The notes under the pieces: generated by a model | Told to the model about the DNA's origin: nothing | The model's input: the letters and a program-made list of their open reading frames with translations, nothing else | The model's database searches: none | Part shown: in pieces, positions 37,850-51,261 of the stretch | Layout: each line of letters opens with the position of its first letter | How positions within the stretch are numbered: position 1 is the stretch's first letter | Made by a program: the position numbers and the translations under genes | Origin: Mycolicibacterium holsaticum DSM 44478 = JCM 12374 | GTDB taxonomy: Bacteria > Actinomycetota > Actinomycetes > Mycobacteriales > Mycobacteriaceae | Direction of reading: 5' to 3' | NCBI RefSeq assembly: GCF_019645835.1 | Contig: NZ_CP080998.1 | Coordinates: 3,968,001-4,032,000, forward strand | DNA length: 64,000 bases

Positions 37850-37904
37850 AGGGCTCATGGCGACCGCCGAGCGGTGAGATTACGGCCACCGCCGGGCGGT
37901 GCGA
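37850..37904. repeat. Short hairpin-forming repeats between mtrA and mtrB
   Basis: Two copies of the roughly 25-bp pattern ACCGCCG[A/G]GCGGTG[A/C]GAT[T/C]ACGG follow each other; the second contains the perfect hairpin CACCGC-CGG-GCGGTG. They lie in the 66-bp space before mtrB and may reduce mtrB expression relative to mtrA by partial termination or RNA processing. Confidence 0.5.
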
Positions 37905-38591
37905 TCACGGTGGGCCGGCCTTGTACCCCACTCCTCGAACGGTCAACACCACTTGCGGGTTCTCCGGGTCCTTTTCGACCTTGGCCCGCAAGCGCTGGAC
38001 ATGCACGTTCACCAAACGGGTGTCGGCGGGGTGGCGGTATCCCCACACCTGTTCGAGCAGCACATCACGAGTAAACACCTGCCGTGGTTTGCGCGCCAAC
38101 GCCACCAACAGGTCGAACTCCAGCGGGGTCAGGGAGATCTGCTCGCCCAGCCGGGTGACCTTGTGCGCGGGCACGTCGATGTCCACGTCGCCGATCGAGA
38201 GCATCTCGGCGGGTTCGTCCTCGTTGCGGCGCAGCCGGGCGCGTACCCGCGCGACGAGTTCCTTGGGTTTGAAGGGCTTCATCACGTAGTCGTCAGCGCC
38301 CGACTCCAGGCCGAGCACCACGTCGACGGTGTCGGTCTTGGCCGTCAGCATCACGATCGGCACACCCGAGTCCGCGCGCAGCACGCGACACACGTCGATG
38401 CCGTTCATGCCGGGCAGCATCAGGTCGAGCAACACCAGATCGGGCCGTAGTTCGCGCACGGCGGTCAGCGCCTGCGTGCCGTCACCGATGACCGCGGTGT
38501 CGAAGCCCTCGCCGCGCAGCACGATGGTGAGCATCTCCGCAAGCGACGGATCGTCGTCGACAACCAGAATCCTTTGCCTCATGGTGTCCAT
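37905..38591 (-). CDS. mtrA: MtrA, response regulator
   Basis: 228 residues, almost identical to M. tuberculosis MtrA. The receiver domain has Asp13/Asp14 and the phosphorylated Asp56 (LVLLDLMLPGMNG) and Lys105-type Lys in DDYVMKPFKP; the OmpR-type winged helix follows (SLTPLEFDLLVALARK, then VWGYRHPADTRLVNVHV). It binds promoters of dnaA, ripA, rpfB and others, and is essential in M. tuberculosis. The ATG at 38591 (MDTMRQR) gives the usual 228-residue form, although the frame is open further. First gene after tmk in the operon. Confidence 0.98.
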   Translation of the reverse strand: MDTMRQRILVVDDDPSLAEMLTIVLRGEGFDTAVIGDGTQALTAVRELRPDLVLLDLMLPGMNGIDVCRVLRADSGVPIVMLTAKTDTVDVVLGLESGADDYVMKPFKPKELVARVRARLRRNEDEPAEMLSIGDVDIDVPAHKVTRLGEQISLTPLEFDLLVALARKPRQVFTRDVLLEQVWGYRHPADTRLVNVHVQRLRAKVEKDPENPQVVLTVRGVGYKAGPP

Positions 38592-38660
38592 GGTGTCACC
38601 AATTCGCGACAAAGCCCGGGTACCACGCGGGCGTTTTGCGCGTTGACCGGTCTGAAGCGG

Positions 38661-39293
38661 CTACCGGGCGAGCAGAGTGCGGGCCAAGGCGCCCGGTTCG
38701 ACGTCGGGCCCGGCGACCAGCCATCGTCCGCACCAGTCCGCCTCGGCGAGCCCGGCGTAGGCCTGCGCGGTGCGGCGCTGCAGCCCGTCGTCGCGCTCGT
38801 AGGCGTCCTTGGCGCGGTCGGCCTCCTGCCGGGCCCGGTTCTCCGCACGCTCGGCGGCCAGCTCGGTCGGCACCGCGAGCAGCACCTGCCAGTCCGGGGT
38901 CGGCAGGTCGAGCCGGCCGTACTCGAGTTCGCGCACCCAGGCGACGACGTCACCGTCGACGCCCTGATGCAGCCGCGCGGCGCTGTAGGCGGCGTTGGAC
39001 GCGACGTAGCGGTCCAGGATCACCACGTCGTGCGTGGCCGTCAGCTCGGCGATCTCGGTGCGCGCGCCCGCCCGGTCGAGGGCGAACAACACGGCCATCG
39101 CATAGACCGACGCGGCGAGATCGCCGTGGCCGCCGCGCAGCGCTTCGGCGGCCAGGTCGGCTTCCACCGATCTCCCGTAGCGGGGAAAATCGAGGCTGGC
39201 GACCGTTTTGCCGGCACCTTCGAACGCGGCGCGCAGGCCGTTGGTCAAGGTGCGCTTACCCGCACCGTCGACACCCTCGATCACGATGAGCAC
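38661..39293 (-). CDS. tmk: Thymidylate kinase
   Basis: 210 residues from the GTG at 39293 (MLIVIEGVDGAGKRTLTN). The P-loop is EGVDGAGKRT, the DR(Y/H) motif is in VILDRYVASNAAYS, and a Lys/Arg-rich lid follows (ARQEADRAKDAYER). It phosphorylates dTMP to dTDP in DNA precursor synthesis. The frame extends upstream to 39395 without similarity and would overlap the promoter of the divergent gene. It matches Rv3247c; in most mycobacteria sahH is the next gene upstream, but here 9 kb separate them. Confidence 0.96.
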   Translation of the reverse strand: MLIVIEGVDGAGKRTLTNGLRAAFEGAGKTVASLDFPRYGRSVEADLAAEALRGGHGDLAASVYAMAVLFALDRAGARTEIAELTATHDVVILDRYVASNAAYSAARLHQGVDGDVVAWVRELEYGRLDLPTPDWQVLLAVPTELAAERAENRARQEADRAKDAYERDDGLQRRTAQAYAGLAEADWCGRWLVAGPDVEPGALARTLLAR

Positions 39294-39396
39294 GCGGCGA
39301 GCGTAACGGCCGGCCGCCGAACTGTGCGGCCGATGAGTTCCGTCGCCACCGAAGGTCTGCCCCATTGACCCCCGTTCAGACAGGGAGAAGGACACG

Positions 39397-40092
39397 ATGA
39401 CTGAAACCTTCCGGCATGCGGTCGGGACGCGCGAACAGTGGCGCGCCGCCTACGAGCGGCAGCTGGCCAAGGAAAAGGAACTGACCCGGCGGAGCGCCGA
39501 GCTGGCCGCCGAGCGCCAGGCACTGCCCTGGGTGCGGGTCGACAAGCCGTACGTGTTCGACACGACGGCGGGTCAGCGCACGCTGGCCGAGCTGTTCGAC
39601 GGCCGCTCGCAGCTGATCGTGCGGCACTTCATGCACGGGCCGAAGACGCCGGAAGGATGCCCGGGCTGCACCTTCGAAACCGACAATCTGGTCGGCGCGG
39701 TGCCGCACCTGGCACACCGCGATGTCACGTTTCTGCTGTCGTCGCGCTCACCGCTGCCGGTTCTGACCGCGTACAAACAGCGGATGGGGTGGGACATCGA
39801 GTGGGTGTCGTCGGGCGGCAGCGACTTCGACGCCGACTTCTTCGAGTACATGTACGTCCCGACGCCACGCCGGGACCCGGGCCCGGGCGGCGGCACCATG
39901 CTCGACGTCATGGAGCTGATGGCGCTGAGCTGTTTCGCGCTGGATGACGGCGTCGTCTATCACACGTATTCGACCTGCGACCGCGGCACCGAAGCGCTCA
40001 ACGCGACGTGGCAGCTGCTGGACCGGGCACCCAGGGGCCGCGGCACCGACTTCTCCGACTGGCCGCGCAAACGCGACGAGTATCCGGGGTAG
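39397..40092 (+). CDS. DUF899 thioredoxin-like family protein
   Basis: 231 residues with the DUF899 pattern: ELAAERQALPWVRVDKPYVF near residue 40, FMHGPKTPEGCPGCTFETDN with a thioredoxin-like CxxC at about 88-91 (CPGC), and ALDDGVVYHTYSTCDRGTEA near the end. The fold is related to thioredoxin/AhpC, but the function is unknown; a detoxification or redox role is usually assumed. GACAGGGAGAAGGACACG precedes the ATG, a good ribosome-binding site. It is the first gene of the block between tmk and sahH, divergent from tmk. Confidence 0.85.
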   Translation: MTETFRHAVGTREQWRAAYERQLAKEKELTRRSAELAAERQALPWVRVDKPYVFDTTAGQRTLAELFDGRSQLIVRHFMHGPKTPEGCPGCTFETDNLVGAVPHLAHRDVTFLLSSRSPLPVLTAYKQRMGWDIEWVSSGGSDFDADFFEYMYVPTPRRDPGPGGGTMLDVMELMALSCFALDDGVVYHTYSTCDRGTEALNATWQLLDRAPRGRGTDFSDWPRKRDEYPG

Positions 40093-40290
40093 CAAGCGCG
40101 CCGGTCCGGCTTATCCACAACGGCGAATTCGTCCACAGATTTGTCGGTGGTCGGCGGATGATGCGGCCGTACGGGCCTGCGCACGTGTGTGAAATACCGT
40201 GTGGTGCAGGCTGATTGGTGCTCTTGTTCCGAATCGACCCGGTGAGACCCGGGGGGCGGCGGTGTCGGTGTCGGTGGTGATGATGACCTC

Positions 40291-41670
40291 ATGTCGGTGA
40301 CCGCTTCTGCTGCTGAGGGTGTCGAGTTCTCGCCTGCGCGGCGGTTGGATGGGTTGTTTGATGAGTTGGGCGAGTTGATGGGTCAACGCAACGTCATCGA
40401 TGCCCGGATGGTGGAAATCATCGCCGAGATCGATCACGACCAGTTGTGGGGGGCAACCGGGGCGCGCTCGATCCCGGCGCTGGTGGCCTGGAAGACCGGG
40501 GCCTCGCTGCGAAACGCCCACGCGATCGCCGCGGCGGCCCACCGGTTCACGGAGTTTCCGATCTGCGCCGACAGCATGCGCCAAGGACGGGTGTCGCTGG
40601 ATCAGTTCGCGGTGATCGCCGAGCACGCCGGCGCGGGCTCAGATGCCCACTATGCCCAGCTGATCGAAAACGCCACCGTCAGCCAGCTGCGCACCGCGAT
40701 CAAACTCGAACCCCGCCCCCAACCCGACCCCCAACCCGACATTGACCCCGACATTGAGGCTGATACCGAGGGCGAGGCTGGTGGCGAGGGCGAGGGTGAG
40801 TCCGGGATCGCTCCCGATGCGGTGGCTGAGCCGGCGCTGGATTTCGATTGCGATTCCGAGGTCTCAGGGTCGGTGCTCAAGTCCAGCAACGCCGATGGGT
40901 CCACCACCTGGAAGGTCACGCTGCCCCCGATCGAGGCGGCCCAGTTCGAGGCCGCACTGAGCTCACAGCGCGAAGCATTGATGATCGCCTGGAAACGCGA
41001 TCACCACAGCCAGGGCCACACGACGCTGACCGCGCCGCCGCTGCCCACCACCACCGACGCCTTCATGCACCTGATCCAGACCGGCTGGGACGCCCAAGCC
41101 GCGCGGCGCCCGCACGGGACCCACACCACCGTGGTGGTGCACCTCGACGTCAACGACCACATCGCCGGGCTGCACCTGGGCCCCATCCTCAGCGACGCCG
41201 ACCGGCGCTACCTGCTCTGCGACGCCACCGCCGAAGTGTGGTGGGAACGCGACGGCCAACCCATCGGCGCTGGACGCAGCACCCGCCACATCAGCCGCCG
41301 GCTGCGCCGCGCACTGGAGCACCGCGACCGCACCTGCGTGGTACCCGGCTGCGGGGCCACCCGCGCCCTGCACGCCCACCACATCGTGCATTGGGAAGAC
41401 GGCGGCCCCACCGACCTAGACAACCTGGTGTTGGTCTGCCCCTACCACCACCGACTGCACCACCGCCGCGCCATCACCATCACCGGACCCGCCCACAACC
41501 TCATCATCACCGACCACGCCGGGCGCCGCCTGACCCCCCGATCACTAGCCCACCCACCCACACAACCCCCACCCACCACCGCCCCCTACCGCGGACCCAC
41601 CGGCGAAACCGCCCAATGGTGGTGGTACCAGCCCTACCAACCCCCACCACAACCCCCGCCCAACAACTAA
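40291..41670 (+). CDS. 13E12-family (DUF222) HNH endonuclease
   Basis: 459 residues. A DUF222 domain (about 15-330: FDELGELMGQRNVIDARMVE, IAAAAHRFTEFPICADSMRQ) is followed by a C-terminal HNH nuclease with zinc-binding Cys (CVVPGCGATRALHAHHIVHW, then GGPTDLDNLVLVCPYHH). The protein belongs to the repeated REP13E12 family of mycobacteria, some copies of which serve as integration sites of phage-like elements. An acidic, repetitive insert (PQPDPQPDIDPDIEADTEGE, residues about 150-175) and a Pro-rich tail are unusual. The upstream 200 bp contain GGTGTC repeats. No flanking inverted repeats were found. Confidence 0.9.
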   Translation: MSVTASAAEGVEFSPARRLDGLFDELGELMGQRNVIDARMVEIIAEIDHDQLWGATGARSIPALVAWKTGASLRNAHAIAAAAHRFTEFPICADSMRQGRVSLDQFAVIAEHAGAGSDAHYAQLIENATVSQLRTAIKLEPRPQPDPQPDIDPDIEADTEGEAGGEGEGESGIAPDAVAEPALDFDCDSEVSGSVLKSSNADGSTTWKVTLPPIEAAQFEAALSSQREALMIAWKRDHHSQGHTTLTAPPLPTTTDAFMHLIQTGWDAQAARRPHGTHTTVVVHLDVNDHIAGLHLGPILSDADRRYLLCDATAEVWWERDGQPIGAGRSTRHISRRLRRALEHRDRTCVVPGCGATRALHAHHIVHWEDGGPTDLDNLVLVCPYHHRLHHRRAITITGPAHNLIITDHAGRRLTPRSLAHPPTQPPPTTAPYRGPTGETAQWWWYQPYQPPPQPPPNN

Positions 41671-41741
41671 CCCCACCCGGCAGGCGAAACTATCGGCCGC
41701 GGACGGGTAAAGCGTTGCGTCGCAGTCTGTCCGGAGGGTTC

Positions 41742-44540
<2,799 letters not shown>

Positions 44541-44612
44541 GGCGCTCCCTACCAAAGACGGTGTTTGACCCCAACGTATCCCCTACAGTCGGGTTGCAGC
44601 ACCTATCGGCGA

Positions 44613-45899
44613 CTATGGCACCGGTTTTCCTGAGGCCGGGGTCAGCCAGGCCGTCGCCGCGACGACGAGCGCCTTGGTGCCGGTGTCCAGCGTGGGCTGG
44701 ATGACCGGAGCGAATGTCGACGAGTGGTTGACCGGGATGTCCTGGTCGACGCGGCCGCGCTCGGCCGCCTGCCGGTAGGTCGCGGGATCGATGCCGCCGA
44801 TACCCCAGTAGGTGTAGGGCGCGCCGAGTGCGACCGGGATTTCGCTGAAGTCCTCGCTGGCGCTCTGTTGCGGCATCTGTCGGCACTGCTCCCCGAAATA
44901 TGCTGCGAACGCTTCGCTTACGCGTGCGGTGGTCTCGTCGTCGTTCTGCGTCAACGGAAACCGGTCGAACATTTCGAACTCGGGATCCTTCGGCGAATCG
45001 GACGCCTGGCATTCGGCGACGACGATGCGTCGGATCGCGCCCAGCACCGCGGTACGGGTGTGCTCGCTGTAGGTGCGGATATTCAGTTGCAGTACGGCCC
45101 GATCTGGGATCACGTTGCTCTTGGCGCCGGCCTGGATGCTGCCGACGGTGAGCACCGCCGATTCACCAGGTGCGACTTCTCGGGCGACAACGGTCTGCAG
45201 CCGAACGACGATCATCGCGGCCAGCACCACCGGGTCGACCGCGGCCTGCGGCATCGAGCCGTGCGCGCCGCGGCCGTACACCGTGACGCGCATGCTGTCG
45301 GCCGCCGACAACACCGCACCGGCGCGGACGCCGACGTGTCCTGCCGGTGCGGGCAAGACGTGTTGCGCCAGTGCGACATCCACTTTCGGAAGCAGCTCCA
45401 CCAGACCGTCGTCGACCATGGCGCGGGCCCCGTCGGAAGTTTCCTCTGCCGGCTGAAACAGGGCAACGACGGTGCCGCTCCAGTGCCCGCGCCCCTCGGC
45501 GAGCAACCGCGCCGCACCGAGCAGCGCCACGACGTGCACGTCGTGTCCGCAGGCGTGCATCACCGGAACGTCGTTTCCGTCAGCATCGGTTGCCCGCACG
45601 GTGCTGGCGTACTCGAGGCCGGTGGCTTCTTGCACGGGAAGCGCATCCATATCTGCGCGGAGCAACACGGTGGGTCCCGGCCCGTTGGCCAGCACGCCGA
45701 CCACCCCCGTACCCCCGACGCCGTCGTGAGTTTCGTAACCCAAGCCGCGTAGCCGGTCAGCGACCTTGCGGGCGGTCTCGACCTCTTGGCGCGAGAGCTC
45801 GGGATGGCGGTGCAGGTCGCGGTAGAACTCCTCCTGCTCATCGCGGATTTTCGGTAGTTCAGCCAACAGAGTGTCTGCGACTGTCTGGGACGCGGCCAT
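44613..45899 (-). CDS. M20-family amidohydrolase (AbgB/HipO-type carboxypeptidase)
   Basis: 428 residues from the ATG at 45899 after CGAGGTC. M20D metal ligands are visible: HACGHDVHVV, the catalytic pair around QPAEETSDGARAM, and HVLPAPAGHVGVRAG; the dimerisation domain lies at about 195-310 (GRGAHGSMPQAAVDPVVLAA). Residues SEDFSEIPVALG near 375 complete the site. Relatives remove acyl groups from amino acids or split hippurate/indole-acetyl conjugates. The real substrate is not known. It is divergent from the UPF0126 membrane gene. Confidence 0.88.
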   Translation of the reverse strand: MAASQTVADTLLAELPKIRDEQEEFYRDLHRHPELSRQEVETARKVADRLRGLGYETHDGVGGTGVVGVLANGPGPTVLLRADMDALPVQEATGLEYASTVRATDADGNDVPVMHACGHDVHVVALLGAARLLAEGRGHWSGTVVALFQPAEETSDGARAMVDDGLVELLPKVDVALAQHVLPAPAGHVGVRAGAVLSAADSMRVTVYGRGAHGSMPQAAVDPVVLAAMIVVRLQTVVAREVAPGESAVLTVGSIQAGAKSNVIPDRAVLQLNIRTYSEHTRTAVLGAIRRIVVAECQASDSPKDPEFEMFDRFPLTQNDDETTARVSEAFAAYFGEQCRQMPQQSASEDFSEIPVALGAPYTYWGIGGIDPATYRQAAERGRVDQDIPVNHSSTFAPVIQPTLDTGTKALVVAATAWLTPASGKPVP

Positions 45900-45921
45900 G
45901 ACCTCGGGTATACACCTTGGA

Positions 45922-46548
45922 ATGTCGACTGAAACGCCGCTTCTGCTGGCGCTCGACCTCATCGGTACGTTCGCGTTCGGTCTCAACGGCGCACTGACCG
46001 CCCTGCGCGCTACGCGCCTCGACATTTTCGGGGTCGTCACCGTCGGCATGCTCACCGGTCTGGGCGGTGGCGTCATCCGCGATGTGCTGCTCGACGCGCT
46101 TCCGCCCGCCACTTTCGTGGACTGGCGCTATCTGGCGGTGGCGGCCGCGGGTGGTGCGATCGCGTTCGTGCTGAGCCCAGCGCTCGAGCGGTTCACCATG
46201 CCTATCACCGTCGCCGATGCCGTCGGGTTGAGTGTGTTCGCGGTACTGGCCTCCTACAAGGCCCTCGGTCTCGGATTCGGCGTCTTGCAGGCGATCATCG
46301 TCGGCACCATCACCGCCGTCGGCGGCGGAACGATCCGCGACATGTCGATCGGACAGGTACCGGTTGTTTTCCGCAGCGAGCTGTACGCGATTCCGGCGAT
46401 GATCGGCGCGGGGTGCGCGGCGCTCGTCTACAGCCTGGACTACCAGAACATCGCTGCGACGCTGGGCGCCGCGGCGGTCTGCTTTGTGATCAGGATGATC
46501 GGTGTCCGGTTCAACCTCGACGCCCCGCATCCGCCCTGGCAGCGTTGA
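45922..46548 (+). CDS. UPF0126/TRIC-type membrane channel protein
   Basis: 208 residues with about seven predicted membrane helices and two repeats of the Gly-rich signature (GMLTGLGGGVIRDVLLD and GTITAVGGGTIRDMSIG), the hallmark of the UPF0126 (YicG/YadS) family. Bacterial members form trimeric cation channels related to TRIC or transport glycine. The ATG at 45922 gives the family start before the first helix (LLLALDLIGTFAFGLNGALT). It lies 22 bp from the divergent amidohydrolase start. The transported ion or substrate is unknown. Confidence 0.9.
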   Translation: MSTETPLLLALDLIGTFAFGLNGALTALRATRLDIFGVVTVGMLTGLGGGVIRDVLLDALPPATFVDWRYLAVAAAGGAIAFVLSPALERFTMPITVADAVGLSVFAVLASYKALGLGFGVLQAIIVGTITAVGGGTIRDMSIGQVPVVFRSELYAIPAMIGAGCAALVYSLDYQNIAATLGAAAVCFVIRMIGVRFNLDAPHPPWQR

Positions 46549-46684
46549 TGGATGGCGGTCGCAGGGGGCATCGCAGCGAAGCAGGTCGTGTCCGTAGTCG
46601 CCCCTAAGCGCAACTTGCGGTCGCTATTTGCCACGTAATGCGTTGGCATGTCGGATATCTCGTCGTCGCGCTGGTGCATGCCAG

Positions 46685-47296
46685 CTACCGCTGCCGGCTT
46701 CGCGAAACCTCGGTTCGTCTGCGAAACCACCGGATCAACTCGATCACCCCCGCCAGCGCCAAGGCCACCCCGAAGGACACCGCGAACGCCGCGAGCGTGT
46801 TGTCGGCGAATGCGCGCCCACCCAGGTAGCCGATCAGCGTGTTGACGGTGGCCCACAGCGCGGCGCCGACCGCGTCGAAGACCAGGAACTGACGGTACGG
46901 AAAGCGCAGCACCCCGCAGGCGATCGTCGTCGCGGTGCGCCCACCGGGAATGAAACGAGCCGCGATCAGCAGCGGCCCGCCGTGCCGGGTCAACTCGCGC
47001 TCGGCCCACTCCAACCCGCGCCTGCCCCGCGCGCCGCGGGTGATCCACCGGCGGGCCCAGTCCTCGGCGGAACGGCCGATCCAGTACGCGAGGTTGTCCC
47101 CGAGAAATGCGCCGAGGCCGGCCATCACGATGACCCCGGCCAGGGCCATGCGGCCGTCGGCCGCGAGGATGCCGCCGGTCAGCAGCGCGGTCTCGCTGGG
47201 CAGCGCGGGAACCACGGCGTCGAACGTGCAGAAGAGCAGGATCAGCGGATACGCCCACCACGCGTCGCCCAGCACGTCGAGCACCGAATCGAACAT
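46685..47296 (-). CDS. DedA-family membrane protein
   Basis: 203 residues from the ATG at 47296 (MFDSVLDVLGDAWWAYPLIL). The DedA/SNARE-associated fold is recognised by two re-entrant-type regions: VVPALPSETALLTGGILA with the conserved Glu, and ARFIPGGRTATTIACGVL with F/x-RxxPxxR. Several membrane helices surround them. DedA proteins are lipid scramblases needed for envelope integrity and recycling of undecaprenyl or phospholipid carriers. The frame opens at 47329, but that start lacks support. It is the lone gene between the UPF0126 gene and the lipase. Confidence 0.9.
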   Translation of the reverse strand: MFDSVLDVLGDAWWAYPLILLFCTFDAVVPALPSETALLTGGILAADGRMALAGVIVMAGLGAFLGDNLAYWIGRSAEDWARRWITRGARGRRGLEWAERELTRHGGPLLIAARFIPGGRTATTIACGVLRFPYRQFLVFDAVGAALWATVNTLIGYLGGRAFADNTLAAFAVSFGVALALAGVIELIRWFRRRTEVSRSRQR

Positions 47297-47464
47297 CGTG
47301 GCCGTTTCTCGTCGATAACACCCGCACAATCACAACGGAACCATCTTTACCCGCATCTGCGAAAGGTAAGCAGCTCAGCCGTTCTACGCTGCGCAACAGG
47401 ACGTTACACGACGACCGCGCAGAACCATCGGGTCGCTGAACCGGCTGCGGCACAGCGCATCTGA

Positions 47465-48666
47465 TTACCCGAACGCGGCTTTGAGAAACGGCGTCGAATC
47501 CGGCAGTGATGCCAGCACGGTGCCGCTGTGATCCTGGTCCGGATAGACCCGCAATTCGACGTTCTGGTGGTTGGCCACCAGTTGGTCGTAGAACGTCAAC
47601 GTCGACTGGGGCGGCACATCGCGGTCCAACAACCCCACGCCGAGGAAGATCGGCCGGTCATAGCCGCGGTCCGGTGTGCCCAGGTAGGCGTCGAGCGCCT
47701 CGGACACGCCGGGCAGCGAGTCCAGCGGCGCGCTGAAGAACTTCGCCGGGGTCATGCCGGTCAACTCGCCGTCCAGTTGCGGTTTGCACAGCGTCGCGGC
47801 CTTGGCGACCGCGTCGAGCCCCGCCGGTGTGAGCACCGAGTCGATGTCGATGTCGGGACGCGCTTCGCGGAAGGCCGCCAGGATGTAGGCGGTGTAGCTG
47901 CTGGCGGCCGGACCCAGGTCTGCGGGCAGTTGCATATCGGGCCCGGCCAGCTTGGCCACGCGTTCGATGTTGGCCGGGGTCCCGGTGGCCACCACCCCGC
48001 GGTAGTCCAGTCCGCGGCCGGCGCTGAACTCGGTGGCCCACCGTGCGCTGTTGACCGCGGCCCCGCCGCCCTGGGATTGGCCGACGAGGGCCCACTTCGG
48101 GGACAGCGGCAGGTCCATCTGGCGCATGGCGATCACCGAATCGATCACGGCCTGGGCGGTGGGCACGCTGTTGAGGTAACTCATCAACCCAGGTGTGCCC
48201 AGCCCGACGTAGTCGGGGGCGACCACCGCATAACCCTGGTCGAGCCAGTGCGTCAGATAGTCGTCGTCGCGTTCGGAGCGCGGCCGCGCAGACGGTGTGC
48301 AGTCATCACCCAACCCCACCGTGCCGTGCGCCCACGCGATCAACGGCCATCCGCCCTGCGGCGGCGCACCATGCGGAACGAACACCGCAGCGGTGCCGAC
48401 CGCGGGGTCACCGTGCTGGTTGACCGTCGAGTACAGGATTCGATAAGCGTTCGCCGAACCCCGAACGGACAGCGCAGGGTTCAGCGGAACGGACCGAATC
48501 AACGTGCCGGCCACCGGGATTGGCCCGTCGTAGTGGCGGGCATCAAGACCGGACCAGTCCGGTACCGCCGCGGCTGCAGACGGAACCGGCGCGGTCAGCA
48601 GCGCGATGGCGAAGAACAGTGCGGTAAGCGCGAGGCGTCGTCGCCCGGCGCCGAAACCGGTGATGA

Positions 48667-48670
<4 letters not shown>
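47465..48670 (-). CDS. Secreted lipase/esterase, alpha/beta hydrolase; start unusual
   Basis: Mature part 350 residues with nucleophile elbow [23 protein letters not shown] near the oxyanion hole, acid in [11 protein letters not shown] and His in YPDQDHSGT, as in secretory lipases. The frame continues 156 bp upstream of the first GTG (48514) and encodes a good signal peptide: RRR, then [18 protein letters not shown], then SAAAA. This extension has no ATG, GTG or TTG. A CTG at 48670 overlaps the sahH stop (CTGA), exactly the spacing of a coupled start. The coordinates use that CTG, by inference. If wrong, the gene begins at 48514 without a signal peptide. Confidence 0.8.
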
Positions 48671-50148
<1,478 letters not shown>

Positions 50149-50219
50149 GGAGCTCTCTTCCTCGGGGCACGCAGTTACTTAGCCTGCTTATACGTTAGTC
50201 TGCCCGGCCAGCGTCGTCG

Positions 50220-50852
50220 CTATTCGGTTGCGATCACACCGTAGCGCTCAGCGGCAGGTGTAAGCAGCCTAGCCAAGTCTGCTGCGACGTCGTGATCTGC
50301 CTCCGGCGGCATCGAGATGTAGCTCATCGCCAACCGGACGATCGCGCGCGCCAGCATGCCCGCGTCGTCGTCGCTGCACGTCACCCAGCTGTGCACGAAC
50401 GTCGCCGTCAGCCGCTGCGAACAGTGCGTGATGATCGGTCCGCTGTCGGTCGTGATGAGCTGCAACAGATCCGGTTTGATGTCGCCGGTCAGCAGCGACA
50501 TGACCAGCGGGTCGGCGGCCGACTCGGTGAAGAAGTCGCGGAAGCCCTGAACGAACGCGGAGTAGACGTCGCCGACATTTCCCTCGATCGCGTCGTCGAT
50601 CTGGTCGACGAGCCGGTCGGCCAACCGCAGCGCGTACGCCTGCGCCAGCCCCTGCCGCGAACCGAACTCGTTGTAGATGGTCTGGCGGCTGATGCCGGCG
50701 GCCTTGGCCACATGCGACAGCGTGATCGCCGACCAGTCCCTGGTGAGCAGCAGCTCGCGCATGCCGTCCAGAATCGAGTCGCGCAACAGCACGCGGGACG
50801 CTTCGGCATACGGGATGCGCTGCGCGGTCCGCTTGGTGCGCGGTGAACTCAC
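50220..50852 (-). CDS. TetR-family regulator of alkane hydroxylase operon
   Basis: 210 residues from the GTG at 50852 (MSSPRTKRTAQRIPYAEASR). The helix-turn-helix is visible (ITLSHVAKAAGISRQTIYNE, FGSRQGLAQAYALRLADRLV), followed by a helical ligand domain. It corresponds to Rv3249c, which lies at the end of alkB-rubA-rubB and is thought to be a repressor of the operon (AlkX/AlkU type, from memory). It is the last gene of that operon here (38 bp after rubB). The likely ligand is an alkane or alkanal-derived fatty acid, and the palindrome at 52543-52552 is a candidate operator. Confidence 0.88.
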   Translation of the reverse strand: MSSPRTKRTAQRIPYAEASRVLLRDSILDGMRELLLTRDWSAITLSHVAKAAGISRQTIYNEFGSRQGLAQAYALRLADRLVDQIDDAIEGNVGDVYSAFVQGFRDFFTESAADPLVMSLLTGDIKPDLLQLITTDSGPIITHCSQRLTATFVHSWVTCSDDDAGMLARAIVRLAMSYISMPPEADHDVAADLARLLTPAAERYGVIATE

Positions 50853-50890
50853 ACGCGCGACACTAGTCGCTTCGCGCGACCACGCGGCGG

Positions 50891-51070
50891 TCACCGGCGG
50901 GCGACTTCCACCATTTCGAAGTCCGACTTCGCCGCGCCGCAATCCGGGCAACTCCAGTCCTCGGGGATGTCGTCCCACCGGGTGCCCGGGGCGATGCCGT
51001 CATCCGGCCAGCCCTTGGCCTCGTCGTATTCGAAGCCGCACACCTGGCATTCGTAGACCTTGTAATCCAA
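50891..51070 (-). CDS. rubB: Rubredoxin RubB
   Basis: 59 residues with a TTG start at 51070 preceded by AAGGAGAAGCA. The iron ligands are the two CxxC pairs [13 protein letters not shown] and [13 protein letters not shown]. It carries electrons from rubredoxin reductase to AlkB. The alternative rubredoxin (RubA) lies 32 bp upstream; the two differ (RubB is AlkG2-like with [11 protein letters not shown]). Confidence 0.95.
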   Translation of the reverse strand: MDYKVYECQVCGFEYDEAKGWPDDGIAPGTRWDDIPEDWSCPDCGAAKSDFEMVEVARR

Positions 51071-51102
51071 TGCTTCTCCTTATTGTCGCGTTGGCTCAGC
51101 GG

Positions 51103-51261
51103 TCAGGGCTGGAAGTCGACCTTCTCGCGTACCGAACAGTCCGGACAGCACCAGTCGTCGGGAACATCACTAAACGGTGTGCCGGCCGGGAAGCCCTCGC
51201 GCGGTTCGCCTTTGGCCTCGTCGTAAACGTAGCCGCATCCCGGGCAGCGGTAGGCGGTCAC
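51103..51261 (-). CDS. rubA: Rubredoxin RubA
   Basis: 52 residues with a GTG start at 51261 that overlaps the alkB stop (GTGA). Iron ligands are YRCPGCGYVYDEA and WCCPDCSVREKVDF. It is the electron donor candidate for AlkB; in related bacteria only one of the two rubredoxin types can replace Pseudomonas AlkG. The small protein has the usual rubredoxin aromatic core. Confidence 0.95.
   Translation of the reverse strand: MTAYRCPGCGYVYDEAKGEPREGFPAGTPFSDVPDDWCCPDCSVREKVDFQP

Noticed and set aside
39293..39396. Extension of tmk to the ATG at 39395
   Set aside because: The extra residues have no similarity to thymidylate kinases and would cover the divergent promoter region; the GTG at 39293 gives the standard start.
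40093..40290. LexA/SOS box before the 13E12 HNH gene
   Set aside because: Some 13E12 copies are damage-induced, but no TCGAAC-N4-GTTCGA-like sequence was found here.
40291..41670. Complete insertion sequence or prophage around the HNH gene
   Set aside because: No transposase, integrase, terminal inverted repeats or target duplications were seen; the 13E12 gene appears alone.
50149..50219. SAH riboswitch upstream of sahH
   Set aside because: The 71-bp gap is short, and I could not draw the conserved SAH-riboswitch helices in it.
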